64,000 nt of DNA from Bremerella volcania (GCF_007748115.1 NZ_CP036289.1:3472001-3536000), one strand, 5' to 3'; positions 20,152 to 30,060 are shown, numbered from the stretch's first letter. Program-made: numbers and translations. The notes: generated by a model not told the origin, from the sequence alone.

Positions 20152-20623
20152 CTAAAGTAGAGCGAGATGGAATCAGAGAATGCGGTAAGCCAGGACTGAT
20201 AACTGTTACCGGGCAATGGCAGCTGGCGCATCATTCCGAGACCGATTGGCATCTCGCTTCAGGTCCAAACCAGAATTGGTGCTTGCTAATAGTAAAGATA
20301 CCAAAGGGTTTTGTCTTCATCAGATGTGATGGAACCTATTCTCTCGATCGTGCCTGGTAATCTATGAATGCAAGAACGTAGTTCTTCTGACGCATCTCAT
20401 ACGTTGATAACGAACAAGTTTTCAACAAGGTTAGCGCGCGATAGATCAAAGCTTTCTGTTGCTGACTTCATCGTTGCCTCGCAAAAGGTTCGCGAAGTTC
20501 ATTCACTCCCTTCAACTCATCTTCACCGTTACCGCCGACGCTGAGGCAAGTTTCCGGTCGGGATATTTCTCCTGATCGTCAAGGTTGATAGGTAGAACCC
20601 AGAACCAAAACAAGGGGAAGTTG
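20152..20623 (+). other. Intergenic region before the PhoX-like giant gene
   Basis: About 470 bp with no recognised gene or RNA. It should contain the promoter of the next gene. The last bases before the start (AAGGGGAAG) can serve as a ribosome binding site. Confidence 0.5.
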
Positions 20624-23600
20624 ATGTCGAAATCCAGAAAGAATGGAAACAAGGCGCGGCAGGTATCTCGACTCAAAAGACGTGCTCGACTGGAAGGGTT
20701 GGAAGATCGGAGGCTATTGGCGGTTGTCGCCACAGAAGATTTTGACGGCAATCAAACCAACTTGATTACCGGTTTTGATCCGAGCACCGACAACCTGGAC
20801 GGTGGCGGCGGAGATTTCTTTGGCGTTGGCAACACGGGCAACTGGCCCCAAGCGGATGGAGTGCCCTTTAGCCTCGCCGATGACAGTGTGGTCGATATTT
20901 CTGGGGGCGGAGTTTTCGCAGGCGATGACGAAGGTGTCTTTGGACAGAATCGCGATGCGAATGATGACTTCTTTGGTTTAGCCGATACACGGGAATGGGG
21001 AACTCCGAGTGCCTCTTGGCAATTCGATGTTTCCAATTTTGAGAATCTCGAGCTAAGCATCGATCTCGGAGGTATTTCCGATGCGGATTTTGGCGGCTTT
21101 AATGCGACAACCAGTGTCGTCTTCACGGCTCAGATTGATGGTGGTGCTACGCAAACAGCGTTTGAGATTGTGGCGGTGAATGGTACGTTTGTCACTCGAC
21201 CGATGGACAGTGGCATGGCTTCCGGTGGCGGACGTTTGCTGGAAGTATCGGGTGATAACTCGGTTGAGAAGACTCTGGCGGATACAGGCGCAGCGGCAGC
21301 GGACACTTTCCTAGACAAGACTCCGGCCTCCGGTAGCGGTGCCGGGGAAATGGATACCTTCACCACGGCACTGAACGGCACGGGTTCGATTTTGACGCTG
21401 ACCATGACCGCTGATGTACCGTTTGAAGCAATGGCCTTTGACAACATCGTGGTCACGGGAGATTCCACGGGAGCCGACATGTTGGCCCCGGTCGTTGCTG
21501 TCGTATCGCCTGAAGACGAAAGCGTCGACGTTCCGGTGGATGCCAACCTCCACGTTACCTTCAACGAAGATATCGTCAAAGGTACCGGATTTATCACTTT
21601 GGACGACGGCGTGAGTCCCGTTCAAATCCACGTTACGAGCACCGATGTAACCATCTCCGGCAATCAAGTCACGATTAACCCGCCCGCCGACTTGCTCTCG
21701 GCTACTTCCTATACGGTAATTATCGACGCCGGAGCATTTGAAGACACCTCTGGAAATGCCTCAACGGGAATTGCCGATCCAACATTCTGGAACTTCACGA
21801 CCGCCGTGGCTGATCTTGCTCCTGAGGTCACCGAGAACGGTCCATTTGCCGTTTCCGATCAGGCACCAGCCGGCACGGTGGTAGGCGACGTTGACTCGAC
21901 CAATGATGGCGAACAAGACAGCGGCGTTACCTACGAGATCGTTGCGACGGTTCCCAACGACGCAATGGCCGAAGGCCAAAATGGCTACAGTGTCGAAAAG
22001 ATTTTTACGGTCGGAGAAACTTTCTCGGGGACATCAGGCGCTTACAACCCGACAACCGCAGGTGACTACACTCCGCCTGGCGTCGTCGATGGCCTGGGTG
22101 CGTTTGCATTGGATGCCCACACGGTCCGCGTGTTTGCAAATCACGAACTGTTGAACTTCAGCGGCTACGACTATGAAGTTAGCGACGGAGCGGGCGGCAC
22201 GTTTACGATGGACGGAGCGCGTATCTCCTACTTTGATTTCGATAAGGAAACTCGCCAAATCGTTGATGCGGGCCTGGCCTATAACACCATCTACGATGCC
22301 AACGGCAACGTCGCGACGGATATTAGTTTTCTGGCCAACGACCTGATCGGATTCAGCCGGTTCTGTTCCGGCATGTTGATCGAGCCCCATCAGTTCGGCA
22401 ACGGTAGCGGACTGGAAGATCGGATCTACTTCGCACCGGAAGAAGACGGGGGGACCTTCAATACGGTTGGCGGCGCGGTCTGGGCGTTGGATGCTGCGAC
22501 CGGTGATCTATGGGCGATCCCCGGCTTTGGTCGTGGTGGATGGGAAAATGTCACCGAAGTGGACACCGGTACGTCGACACACGTTGCTTTCCTGTTGGCG
22601 GACGATACTTCACCCTTTAACGTGGACGGGGACGCCGATCCCGAAGCAGCGCCGATGTACATGTATGTCGGTGAAAAGAACGCCTCCGGCGACTTCCTGG
22701 AACGTAATGGCCTACGCGACGGCAAGCTCTATGTCTGGGTTTCCAACACGGGAGAAACAACTCCTTCGCAGTTCAACACAGCAGGTACCCTGAACGGGTC
22801 ATGGGTGGAAGTGGACAACAGTCCCACCGGAACTCCTTCCGAAGATGGCTCCACTGGTTACGACGAATACGGCTACCCGACGCAGCGCACACTGTGGACC
22901 GAAGCCGAATCCCTAGGAGCATTTGGCTTTTCGCGTCCTGAAGACGTGGCGACTAATCCGGCCGATGGAACGGAGGTGGCCCTTGCTTCGACGGGCGTCG
23001 ACACCTACGACGGAGGTGCCGATACGTTTGGTACGATCTACACCTTCAAAAATGATTTCAGTAATCTCAGCGCTCCCACGGCAACTCTCACCATCGTTTA
23101 CGACGGCGATGCCGATCTGACTCGAGCACTGCGTAGCCCTGACAACCTCGACTGGGCGGACGATGGGTTTATTTACGTTCAAGAAGATAAAGCCGAGGAC
23201 GATTCGCTGACGGGAGAGCCACTGTTTGGCCCTGGTGCGGCTAATCCGAACGAAGCAGGAATTGTTCAGGTCGACCCGACGACCGGTGCGACGCTTCGCG
23301 TCGCCAATGTGGACCGAAGTGTCGTTCTCGATCCCTCGACAGGCAATCCGGCTGATGCCTTCGATCTGGATGCGGGTGTTGCCGGCGAATGGGAAAGCTC
23401 GGGTATCCTAGATGTTTCCACACTCTTCGGCGAAGCCCCCGGGACGCTCTTCATGTTCGACGTTCAGGCCCATGGAATCGCCGATCAATCGACCGCCTCG
23501 ACGACGGATGAAGGTCCTAACGCCGATTCGCGAATCAGCGACAACGATTTGGTTGAAGGTGGACAACTGCTGTTTTTGAAGAAGTCCGGTTTCAAGACCG

Positions 23601-26600
23601 CGGAAGATGCCATGGCCAAAGGCGTCGGCGGCTACCATGTGGACCCATTATTCACTGTCGGCGATACGATTCCGGGGACTTCCGGCGAGTACAATAGCTC
23701 AAGTGCGGGGGACTACACGCCGCCTGGTGTGATTGACGGACTTGGTGCCTACCAGTTGGATGCCAACACGGTTCGCGTCTTTGCAAATCATGAACTGCTG
23801 AACTTCCATGGATACGACTACGAGGTCAGCGACGGAAACGGTGGCACGTTCACGATGGATGGGGCCCGAATTTCATACATCGATATCGACAAGCATACCC
23901 GCACCATCGTTGATGCCGGGATTGCCTACAACACGATTTACGACGCCTATGGGAACGTAGCGACCGATATCAGCTTTTTAGCAAACGATCTGATTGGGTT
24001 TAGCCGGTTCTGTTCCGGTATCCTGATGGAAGCGGAGCAATTCGGTAACGGACGGGGCCTTGAAGATCGGATCTATTTTGCGGGTGAAGAAGACGGTGGA
24101 TTTTTCAACGGTGTCGGTGGTGCCGAATGGGCTCTTGATCCGGAAACCGGAAATCTCTGGCAGGTTCCTGCCTTCGGAAGAGGCGCTTGGGAAAACATCA
24201 CGGAGATTGATACGGGCAAGAAGAATCGCGTTGCCTTTATTCTCTCCGATGACACTTCACCTTTTGACTTCGATAACGACGGACAGAATGAGGCGGCTCC
24301 GCTTTACATGTACGTTGGCAAAAAGCATAAAGGCGGAGACTTCCTAGATCGTAATGGTCTTCGCGACGGAAAGCTTTACGTTTGGGTGGCTGATGATGCC
24401 TCGCAAACCACGCCTGCGGACTTCAATACCGCCGGCACGCTGGCAGGCTCGTGGGTCGAAATCGACAATTCGCCGAACCTCGGACTTGCTTCGGAAGACG
24501 GTTCGACTGGATACGATGAGTATGGGTATCCGACCCAGGGCAACCTATGGCTGCAAGCGGAAGCCTTGGGGGCATTCGGTTTCTCACGACCGGAAGACGT
24601 TGCTACCAACCCGAAAGATGGCACGGAGATTGTGCTTGCGTCCACAGGCGTTGACAACTACGTTGGTGGTGCCGATACCTTCGGTACCTTGTACACGGTG
24701 AAAACCGACTTCTCAAAGATCAACAAGCCAACCGCGACCGTCACGATTATCTACGACGGCGATTCCGATGCGACCCGCGGTCTTCGCAGTCCAGACAATC
24801 TGGATTGGGCGGACGACGGTTTCATTTACGTTCAAGAAGATAAGGCCGAAGATGCTTCACTTTCTGGCGAGCCGCTCTTTGGACCAGGTGCTGTTAATCC
24901 CAACGAAGCAGGCATCGTTCGCGTGAATCCGAACACGGGCGTTCTGCGACGCATCGCGAATATCGATCGAAATGTCGTCGTCGATCCGAGTATTGCCGAT
25001 CCGGAAGACGCATTCGATCTTGATGCCGGAACCGTGGGCGAGTGGGAAAGCTCTGGAATTCTGGATGTCTCTACGCTGTTTGGGGAAGCACCGGGTTCAC
25101 TGTTCCTGTTTGACGTCCAGGCTCACGGGATCGTAGACCAATCGACCGCTAGTTCAGGCGGGGAAGGCCCCAACCCGGGCTCTCGCATTACCGATAACGA
25201 CCTGGTCGAAGGAGGGCAACTCGCTTTCCTCTCGAAGTCTCCCTTCGAGATCAACCCGAACACGGGGGTCATCACGGTCGCCAACGAAGGCATCCTGGAT
25301 GCGGAAAAAGTCGCCGCATATCAGTTACAGATCTCGATTTCGGATGGCAGCAATACAACCTTCACCACGGTGGATGTTGCCGTCACGTCAGAGTCTGTCG
25401 CATCGGATAACGGGGTCCGTTTCGCCACTTACAATGCTTCATTGAATCGCAATTCCCAAGGTGAGCTCATTGAGGATCTATCGACGCTCAATAACTCGCA
25501 GGCTCAGGCTATTGCCGAAATCATCCAGCGAAACAACCCAGACGTCGTATTGATCAATGAATTTGATTTCGACAACAGCGAAATCGCTGCAAACCTCTTC
25601 CGGGACAACTACCTGGAGGTCTCCCAAAACGGCGCCGATCCCGTCTATTATCCCTATGTCTACGTCGCCCCGTCGAATACCGGTGTGGCGTCTGGCTTTG
25701 ATCTGGACAACAGCGGTTCTGTCGGCGGCGGAAACGATGCCTATGGTTTCGGCCTCTTTGAAGGCCAATTCGGCATGGTGTTGTTCTCGAAGTACGAAAT
25801 TGACGAGTTAGGAACGCGTACCTTCCAAGAATTCCTCTGGAAAGACATGCCGGGCGCACTTCTTCCGGCCGATCCGAACGATGCCGATGGCAATGGAGAC
25901 TTCGACAACTGGCACACACCGGAAGAACTTGAGGTGGTCCGTTTGTCTTCCAAGAGTCATTGGGATGTACCGATTCTGGTCAATGGCAAAGTGATCCACG
26001 CCCTGACCGCCCACCCGACACCGCCTGTGTTCGATGGTGACGAGGATCGCAACGGAAGACGTAACTTTGATGAAATCCGCTTCTGGTCCGATTATATCTC
26101 GCCGGGAGAGGGTGACTACATCTACGACGATAACGGCTACCAAGGCGGTCTATTGGCGGGTGAATCGTTTGTAATTATGGGGGACTACAATTCGGACCCA
26201 TTCGATGGCGATAGTATCCCAGGGGCCGCACAGCAGCTTCTCGAAAACCGGTATGTCAACACGGCCATCACGCCAACGAGCACTGGGGGTGTGGAATTCG
26301 CTGACGCAGGTCAGATTGGCAATCCTGCTTTCGATACTTCCTTCTTCCAACCGACTCCTGGCAATCTTCGCGTTGACTATGTGTTGCCTTCGCAGGATCT
26401 CGAAATGACGGGTGCCCAGGTTTTCTGGCCTGAGTCTTCCGATCCCAACTTCCCGTTGGTATCCGCCTCCGATCACCGCTTGGTGTATGTCGATCTGATC
26501 GTCGGTGCTCCCGAAGAGGCGGATGTCCGCCTGGACGACAAGGGCACGCTTGTAATTCGCGGTACGGATTCCAGCGACTTGATCCTCGTGACCCAGTTTT

Positions 26601-26977
26601 TCAGCAATCTGATCGTGAGCTCCGGGTTGGAAATCCTAGGCGTCTTTAATCCGGCCAACGTCACTTCAATCGTTGGATATGGGTTTGGAGGCAACGACTT
26701 GATCTCCATTAACGGCGGCATCGAAATCGCCGCGTCGCTCTTTGGAGGGCACGGCAATGACGTGCTTTCCGGAAGTGAAGTCGACGATGTCCTGGCGGGT
26801 GGCTTTGGCAACGACCTGATCCTGGGCGATAAGGGGGATGACCTGTTGATTGGCGGCTTCGATCACGACCTCCTTATCGGAGGTCGTGGCAGAGACACTC
26901 GCGTTAGGGATAACGGCGAGTTGGATGATTACTTTGCCGAAGAAGATCCAGAATGGATCGAGTGGCTGGAATTCTAA
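20624..26977 (+). CDS. Giant secreted phosphatase/nuclease: Big_5, two PhoX-like domains, EEP domain, RTX-type calcium repeats
   Basis: 2117 residues. The start at 20624 follows AAGGGGAAG; an upstream TTG at 20585 is less likely. The N-terminus is basic and holds RLKRRARLEGLEDRRLLA, the planctomycete surface-protein motif. Then: a beta-rich region about 30-270; a Big_5-type Ig domain about 284-395; two tandem PhoX/DUF839-like domains, about 446-989 and 995-1539, roughly 80% alike (shared AGDYTPPGV, VRVFANHELLNF, GFSRFCSG, GFSRPEDVATNP); a cadherin-like stretch; an endonuclease/exonuclease/phosphatase domain about 1594-1959 (RFATYNASLNR, DVVLINEFDF, VIMGDYNSDPFD, SASDHRLVYVDL); and RTX-type nonapeptides about 2019-2093 (GGHGNDVLSG, GGFGNDLILG, GDDLLIGG). 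PhoX is a calcium-dependent alkaline phosphatase family and EEP domains cleave phosphodiesters, so phosphate scavenging from extracellular DNA or phosphoesters is the likely job. Confidence 0.88.
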   Translation: MSKSRKNGNKARQVSRLKRRARLEGLEDRRLLAVVATEDFDGNQTNLITGFDPSTDNLDGGGGDFFGVGNTGNWPQADGVPFSLADDSVVDISGGGVFAGDDEGVFGQNRDANDDFFGLADTREWGTPSASWQFDVSNFENLELSIDLGGISDADFGGFNATTSVVFTAQIDGGATQTAFEIVAVNGTFVTRPMDSGMASGGGRLLEVSGDNSVEKTLADTGAAAADTFLDKTPASGSGAGEMDTFTTALNGTGSILTLTMTADVPFEAMAFDNIVVTGDSTGADMLAPVVAVVSPEDESVDVPVDANLHVTFNEDIVKGTGFITLDDGVSPVQIHVTSTDVTISGNQVTINPPADLLSATSYTVIIDAGAFEDTSGNASTGIADPTFWNFTTAVADLAPEVTENGPFAVSDQAPAGTVVGDVDSTNDGEQDSGVTYEIVATVPNDAMAEGQNGYSVEKIFTVGETFSGTSGAYNPTTAGDYTPPGVVDGLGAFALDAHTVRVFANHELLNFSGYDYEVSDGAGGTFTMDGARISYFDFDKETRQIVDAGLAYNTIYDANGNVATDISFLANDLIGFSRFCSGMLIEPHQFGNGSGLEDRIYFAPEEDGGTFNTVGGAVWALDAATGDLWAIPGFGRGGWENVTEVDTGTSTHVAFLLADDTSPFNVDGDADPEAAPMYMYVGEKNASGDFLERNGLRDGKLYVWVSNTGETTPSQFNTAGTLNGSWVEVDNSPTGTPSEDGSTGYDEYGYPTQRTLWTEAESLGAFGFSRPEDVATNPADGTEVALASTGVDTYDGGADTFGTIYTFKNDFSNLSAPTATLTIVYDGDADLTRALRSPDNLDWADDGFIYVQEDKAEDDSLTGEPLFGPGAANPNEAGIVQVDPTTGATLRVANVDRSVVLDPSTGNPADAFDLDAGVAGEWESSGILDVSTLFGEAPGTLFMFDVQAHGIADQSTASTTDEGPNADSRISDNDLVEGGQLLFLKKSGFKTAEDAMAKGVGGYHVDPLFTVGDTIPGTSGEYNSSSAGDYTPPGVIDGLGAYQLDANTVRVFANHELLNFHGYDYEVSDGNGGTFTMDGARISYIDIDKHTRTIVDAGIAYNTIYDAYGNVATDISFLANDLIGFSRFCSGILMEAEQFGNGRGLEDRIYFAGEEDGGFFNGVGGAEWALDPETGNLWQVPAFGRGAWENITEIDTGKKNRVAFILSDDTSPFDFDNDGQNEAAPLYMYVGKKHKGGDFLDRNGLRDGKLYVWVADDASQTTPADFNTAGTLAGSWVEIDNSPNLGLASEDGSTGYDEYGYPTQGNLWLQAEALGAFGFSRPEDVATNPKDGTEIVLASTGVDNYVGGADTFGTLYTVKTDFSKINKPTATVTIIYDGDSDATRGLRSPDNLDWADDGFIYVQEDKAEDASLSGEPLFGPGAVNPNEAGIVRVNPNTGVLRRIANIDRNVVVDPSIADPEDAFDLDAGTVGEWESSGILDVSTLFGEAPGSLFLFDVQAHGIVDQSTASSGGEGPNPGSRITDNDLVEGGQLAFLSKSPFEINPNTGVITVANEGILDAEKVAAYQLQISISDGSNTTFTTVDVAVTSESVASDNGVRFATYNASLNRNSQGELIEDLSTLNNSQAQAIAEIIQRNNPDVVLINEFDFDNSEIAANLFRDNYLEVSQNGADPVYYPYVYVAPSNTGVASGFDLDNSGSVGGGNDAYGFGLFEGQFGMVLFSKYEIDELGTRTFQEFLWKDMPGALLPADPNDADGNGDFDNWHTPEELEVVRLSSKSHWDVPILVNGKVIHALTAHPTPPVFDGDEDRNGRRNFDEIRFWSDYISPGEGDYIYDDNGYQGGLLAGESFVIMGDYNSDPFDGDSIPGAAQQLLENRYVNTAITPTSTGGVEFADAGQIGNPAFDTSFFQPTPGNLRVDYVLPSQDLEMTGAQVFWPESSDPNFPLVSASDHRLVYVDLIVGAPEEADVRLDDKGTLVIRGTDSSDLILVTQFFSNLIVSSGLEILGVFNPANVTSIVGYGFGGNDLISINGGIEIAASLFGGHGNDVLSGSEVDDVLAGGFGNDLILGDKGDDLLIGGFDHDLLIGGRGRDTRVRDNGELDDYFAEEDPEWIEWLEF

Positions 26978-27003
26978 TCCAGGCCTAAGTCGCTGGCTGA
27001 TTC

Positions 27004-27050
27004 AAAGGAGTAGTTCCGATCGGTAAGACGGCCGGGCTACTCTTTTTTTT
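27004..27050 (+). terminator. Rho-independent terminator
   Basis: GAGTAG (27008-27013) pairs with CTACTC (27037-27042), flanked by AAA and an 8-T run, with a CCG/CGG stem inside. It lies 27 bp after the giant phosphatase gene. Confidence 0.75.
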
Positions 27051-27179
27051 GTAAGGAATATCGTCTGCGATTTTTGGTCTGCTCGTCAAACTCGTTCTGA
27101 ATCAATTGTGGAAAGAAGGTCAAAGCCTGATCGAGCAAACCAAGGTCATGCTCTCTCATTTGCATTAGATCTTCGCCGA

Positions 27180-27422
27180 TGGTATCTACAACGGAACCTT
27201 TGAGACGTTCTGCACCAATGTCGGCTGAAACCTGAAAATCGTCCGCCGCTGGGACCGGACAGGCTTCCATGTCTTGCCGAAGCGGTGGGTCGTCGAGCGA
27301 ACCTACGCCTGCTCACCCGCAACTGACGCTTGACCGCCGACTACGACACAAACATCAGTTCCGGGGAAGCCTTCAATCAGTCGGCGGTGATTCGATTGAA
27401 GGACAGAATACTGGCCAAATAG
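27180..27422 (+). pseudogene. IS5-family transposase C-terminal remnant
   Basis: Decayed end of an IS5-type transposase. In one frame: IFADGIYNGTFETFCTNVG, stop where relatives have Trp (TGA), NLKIVRRWDRTGFHVLPKRWVVERTYA, then a shift and LTRN, stop where relatives have Arg (TGA), RLTADYDTNISSGEAF and a natural stop at 27420-27422. The order ADG-Y, LPKRWVVERT-AWL, RRL-DY, ISS-EAF is diagnostic for IS5 transposases including the DDE Glu. The N-terminal part and inverted repeats are gone or not recognisable. It accounts for the stretch between the giant gene and the glycosyltransferase. Confidence 0.85.
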
Positions 27423-27506
27423 TCGCTTTCGAGGCCGGTTCCATTAGCTATCATATAAAGACCTGTGGTATGTTCTGGCACTGTTTTCTAAGTGGATTGC
27501 ACCTTA

Positions 27507-28718
27507 ATGGCAAAGATTGTGTTTTCCTGGGAAATGGGAGGTGGGTACGGCCATGTTGGTCCATTCCGCCCAGTTGCTGAAAGGCTATTGGCCAATGGCC
27601 ATCATCTGGCCCTGGTCGTCAAAGATCTCAAACGGACGGCCGACCTTTTCTCCGACCTCGACATTGATCTATTTCAGGCCCCGATCAAATTAGGCCCAGC
27701 CATTCCGTATAATCCAACGCCTGCTACCTTTTCCCACCTGCTGGCCAACATGGGATATCAAGAGGCTCGCGAACTTAGGGCACTAATAGGAGCTTGGCGA
27801 AATCTATTTCAGGCTATCAAACCCAATTTGTTTCTATTTGATCATAGCCCCACCGCGATGCTGGCTGCACGGGGAATGAGTGGCCCAAAATTGACCGTCG
27901 GCACCGGTTTTTGTTGCCCCGTTGACGAGTTTCCTTTGCCGTCCATGGCTCCTTGGCGAGCCATGGAAGCCGATCAACGTGAGCGAGATGAACGGGCCAT
28001 GGTCGAGCTTATCAACTCGGTCCTCGAAAGTTTTCAACAGCCTCAGATTCAGCGGATTGGCCAAATTTATGCAGAGATGGATGCGAACCTTCTTACCACT
28101 TTTTCTGAGTTGGATCATTATCCACATCGTGTCGGCAACAGCGTGTACCTGGGGCCCTGGTCAGGTAGCGTGTTGAAAGCGAACGACGCTGATCACAACT
28201 TGCCGGTAGATATGCCCGAAGGAAAAAAAACGAAGATTTTCGCGTACCTGAAGCCATCCAGGGCAGTGCCCGAGTTGCTACGCTGGATCAGCGGACAAGG
28301 GTTTTCGGCCTTGGTTGTAGGAGATGGTATCGATAAGAACAAACTCGAGCCGATACTCTCTGACAATGTGCGAATACATACAAGCGCATTACCGATCGAA
28401 ACGGTACGGCGATGGTGCGACGTAGCGATTCTCAACGCAAGCCATGGCACGACATGTGACTTGTTGATGGCTGGCAAACCATTATTGCAGATTCCACTGG
28501 CCTTTGAGCAAGAAATCCTTGCCCGGCGAACGGTCGATATGGGTGCTGCCCTGGATGCATCGCCTGAACAGCCGCGTCAGGCAATTCAACAACTAAGTGC
28601 GCTGATTGGCTCGGCCTCGCACGCAAGAGAAGCACAAGCATTCGCTGAGCGTCATCATGACTTCGACCCCATAAATGCCTTCGAGGAATGCATCCGTCAG
28701 ATTCAAACCCTAATCTAG
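27507..28718 (+). CDS. Glycosyltransferase of the GT1/MGT type (UDP-glycosyltransferase-like)
   Basis: 403 residues; start taken at ATG 27507 (MAKIVFSWEMGGGYGHVGPF), as the GTG five codons earlier adds nothing family-like. The N-terminal Rossmann half has the G-G-G-YGHV loop and PVAERLLANGHHLALVVKD; the C-terminal half carries SHGTTCDLLMAGKPLLQIPLAFEQEILARR, matching the donor-binding region of UDP-glucuronosyl/macrolide-type transferases. Probably cytoplasmic. Acceptor unknown. It precedes a sulfotransferase gene now separated from it by an inserted IS element, so the two may jointly modify a surface glycan or lipid (inference). Confidence 0.85.
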   Translation: MAKIVFSWEMGGGYGHVGPFRPVAERLLANGHHLALVVKDLKRTADLFSDLDIDLFQAPIKLGPAIPYNPTPATFSHLLANMGYQEARELRALIGAWRNLFQAIKPNLFLFDHSPTAMLAARGMSGPKLTVGTGFCCPVDEFPLPSMAPWRAMEADQRERDERAMVELINSVLESFQQPQIQRIGQIYAEMDANLLTTFSELDHYPHRVGNSVYLGPWSGSVLKANDADHNLPVDMPEGKKTKIFAYLKPSRAVPELLRWISGQGFSALVVGDGIDKNKLEPILSDNVRIHTSALPIETVRRWCDVAILNASHGTTCDLLMAGKPLLQIPLAFEQEILARRTVDMGAALDASPEQPRQAIQQLSALIGSASHAREAQAFAERHHDFDPINAFEECIRQIQTLI

Positions 28719-28781
28719 GTGGCAGACAATAATTCTAGCCTTGGAATCACGGCGATGAGAGTCCAGCAAATGCGTGTAGTA

Positions 28782-28791
28782 GGTACCAGCC
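28782..28791 (+). repeat. Target site duplication, left copy
   Basis: GGTACCAGCC next to the left end of the ISAs1-type element; identical 10-bp copy at the right end. Confidence 0.93.
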
Positions 28792-30050
28792 CACGGCGAT
28801 TGCACCATAACTCACCGTCCCAGCAGGACTTCCATGCGGTAGTCATCGCCCCAGCCGCATTTTAATCGTTTGTTCTTCACGCCGACCTTGGCTGTCTTGT
28901 TGTTCTTCAGCAGGCTCAGGCTCGTCCTTCGTAGCAGGCTAAAGTTGGCGTCGGCGTGCCCTTTGCGGATGCGAGATTGATCTTCACCGAACGTCACGTC
29001 CAGTTGCCAGTGCAGGCTGTTTTCAATGCCCCAATGACCGCGAACGGCCTCGGCGAAACGCTTGCCGGAAAGGTACTTGCTCAGGATATAGTATCGCACC
29101 TCGCTCGTCTCGTTCCCGCCTTGCTTCACGATATTGATCGTCATCCCGATCGCCCTCAAGTTCGACCAACGATCTCGTGTGATGATCTCGTCGTTCACAG
29201 GGCAGATATAATAGGAACGCGACTCCTCGCGACCATGCCCTTTCTCGTGCGTTTCGTGACGGTGTACTTTGGCTCGCTTGAAATTGCTTTCCTGCTGCGC
29301 GACAAAAAAATCTTCGATCGAATCGTGGAGGGTCGGCTGATTGCGCTTCACGGCCAGGCAATAATCGGCTCCCTGGTCGACGATCTTCTGAGCGATGTCC
29401 TGTTGGCAACCTTGAGCGTCAATCGTCACTAAACTGCCGGAAACCTCGACGATTTCAAGCAGTTTGGGAATGGCGGTGATCTCGTTGCTCTTCGCGTCGG
29501 TTACTACCTGGCCGAGACTCACATGATTGGCAGTCGCCCAGGCACTGACCATGTGAATGGCCGCCTTGCTGCTGGCCTTGTCGAAACTCCGCCGCAGCGT
29601 CTTGCCGTCAATCGCGATGATCTGCCCGTCGGTGATTTCGTGTAAGGCGGTGATCCAAGTCAGCAAACACTTCTCAAACTCAGCCGGATTCAGCGAAGCC
29701 AAGATCGCATTAAAGCGATCGTGCGAAGGGATGCCGGAACTCAAATCAAGGAACTTACCCAGCCACTCCTTCTTCATCTCGGCCCAGTCGGCGATAGCCA
29801 CAAAATCATCCGCCCCACTCATCACCGCACACAGCGCGATGGTCACGATATTCGTTAACGGATAAGTCACCTTGCGAGTCCGCGGATCGGTCAGATCGGC
29901 AAAGCACTCTTGAAGGGAAACAGGCGAACGTGACGACATGAGAAAGGCACCTGAGAACACCGGATCAGGCCGCGACAACCTCCGTCACAAAATCGCCTGA
30001 CCGCCATTGCCTCAGTGTCGCAGATAACCCATCATGGCGCAATCGCCGTG
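28792..30050 (-). mobile_element. Complete ISAs1-family insertion sequence with 10-bp target duplication
   Basis: 1259-bp element. Left end CACGGCGATTGCACCAT and right end (reverse complement) CACGGCGATTGCGCCAT are inverted repeats of about 17 bp with one mismatch. The 10-bp GGTACCAGCC flanks both ends, the size expected for ISAs1 elements. It holds one complete transposase gene. Intact ends and duplication point to a recent insertion. Confidence 0.95.
28812..29939 (-). CDS. ISAs1-family transposase
   Basis: DDE transposase of 375 residues from the ATG at 29939 (13 codons more if the upstream ATG at 29978 is used). Typical ISAs1 motifs are seen in order: FADLTDPRTRKVTYPL, IALCAVMSGADDF, GIPSHDRFNAI, IIAIDGKTLRRS (first catalytic Asp), LVTIDAQGCQQ (second Asp region), VRGHWGIENSLHWQLDVTFGEDQSRIR (catalytic Glu). 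No stop or frameshift is present, so it is probably active. Many open frames on the opposite strand are shadows. Confidence 0.97.
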   Translation of the reverse strand: MSSRSPVSLQECFADLTDPRTRKVTYPLTNIVTIALCAVMSGADDFVAIADWAEMKKEWLGKFLDLSSGIPSHDRFNAILASLNPAEFEKCLLTWITALHEITDGQIIAIDGKTLRRSFDKASSKAAIHMVSAWATANHVSLGQVVTDAKSNEITAIPKLLEIVEVSGSLVTIDAQGCQQDIAQKIVDQGADYCLAVKRNQPTLHDSIEDFFVAQQESNFKRAKVHRHETHEKGHGREESRSYYICPVNDEIITRDRWSNLRAIGMTINIVKQGGNETSEVRYYILSKYLSGKRFAEAVRGHWGIENSLHWQLDVTFGEDQSRIRKGHADANFSLLRRTSLSLLKNNKTAKVGVKNKRLKCGWGDDYRMEVLLGR

Positions 30051-30060
30051 GGTACCAGCC
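30051..30060 (+). repeat. Target site duplication, right copy
   Basis: GGTACCAGCC next to the right end of the ISAs1-type element; see the left copy. Confidence 0.93.

Noticed and set aside
27037-27270. 77-codon minus-strand gene candidate
   Set aside because: It is antisense to the IS5-type transposase relic and runs into a terminator hairpin.
28956-29432. Plus-strand 158-codon frame within the IS
   Set aside because: Antisense shadow of the transposase gene.
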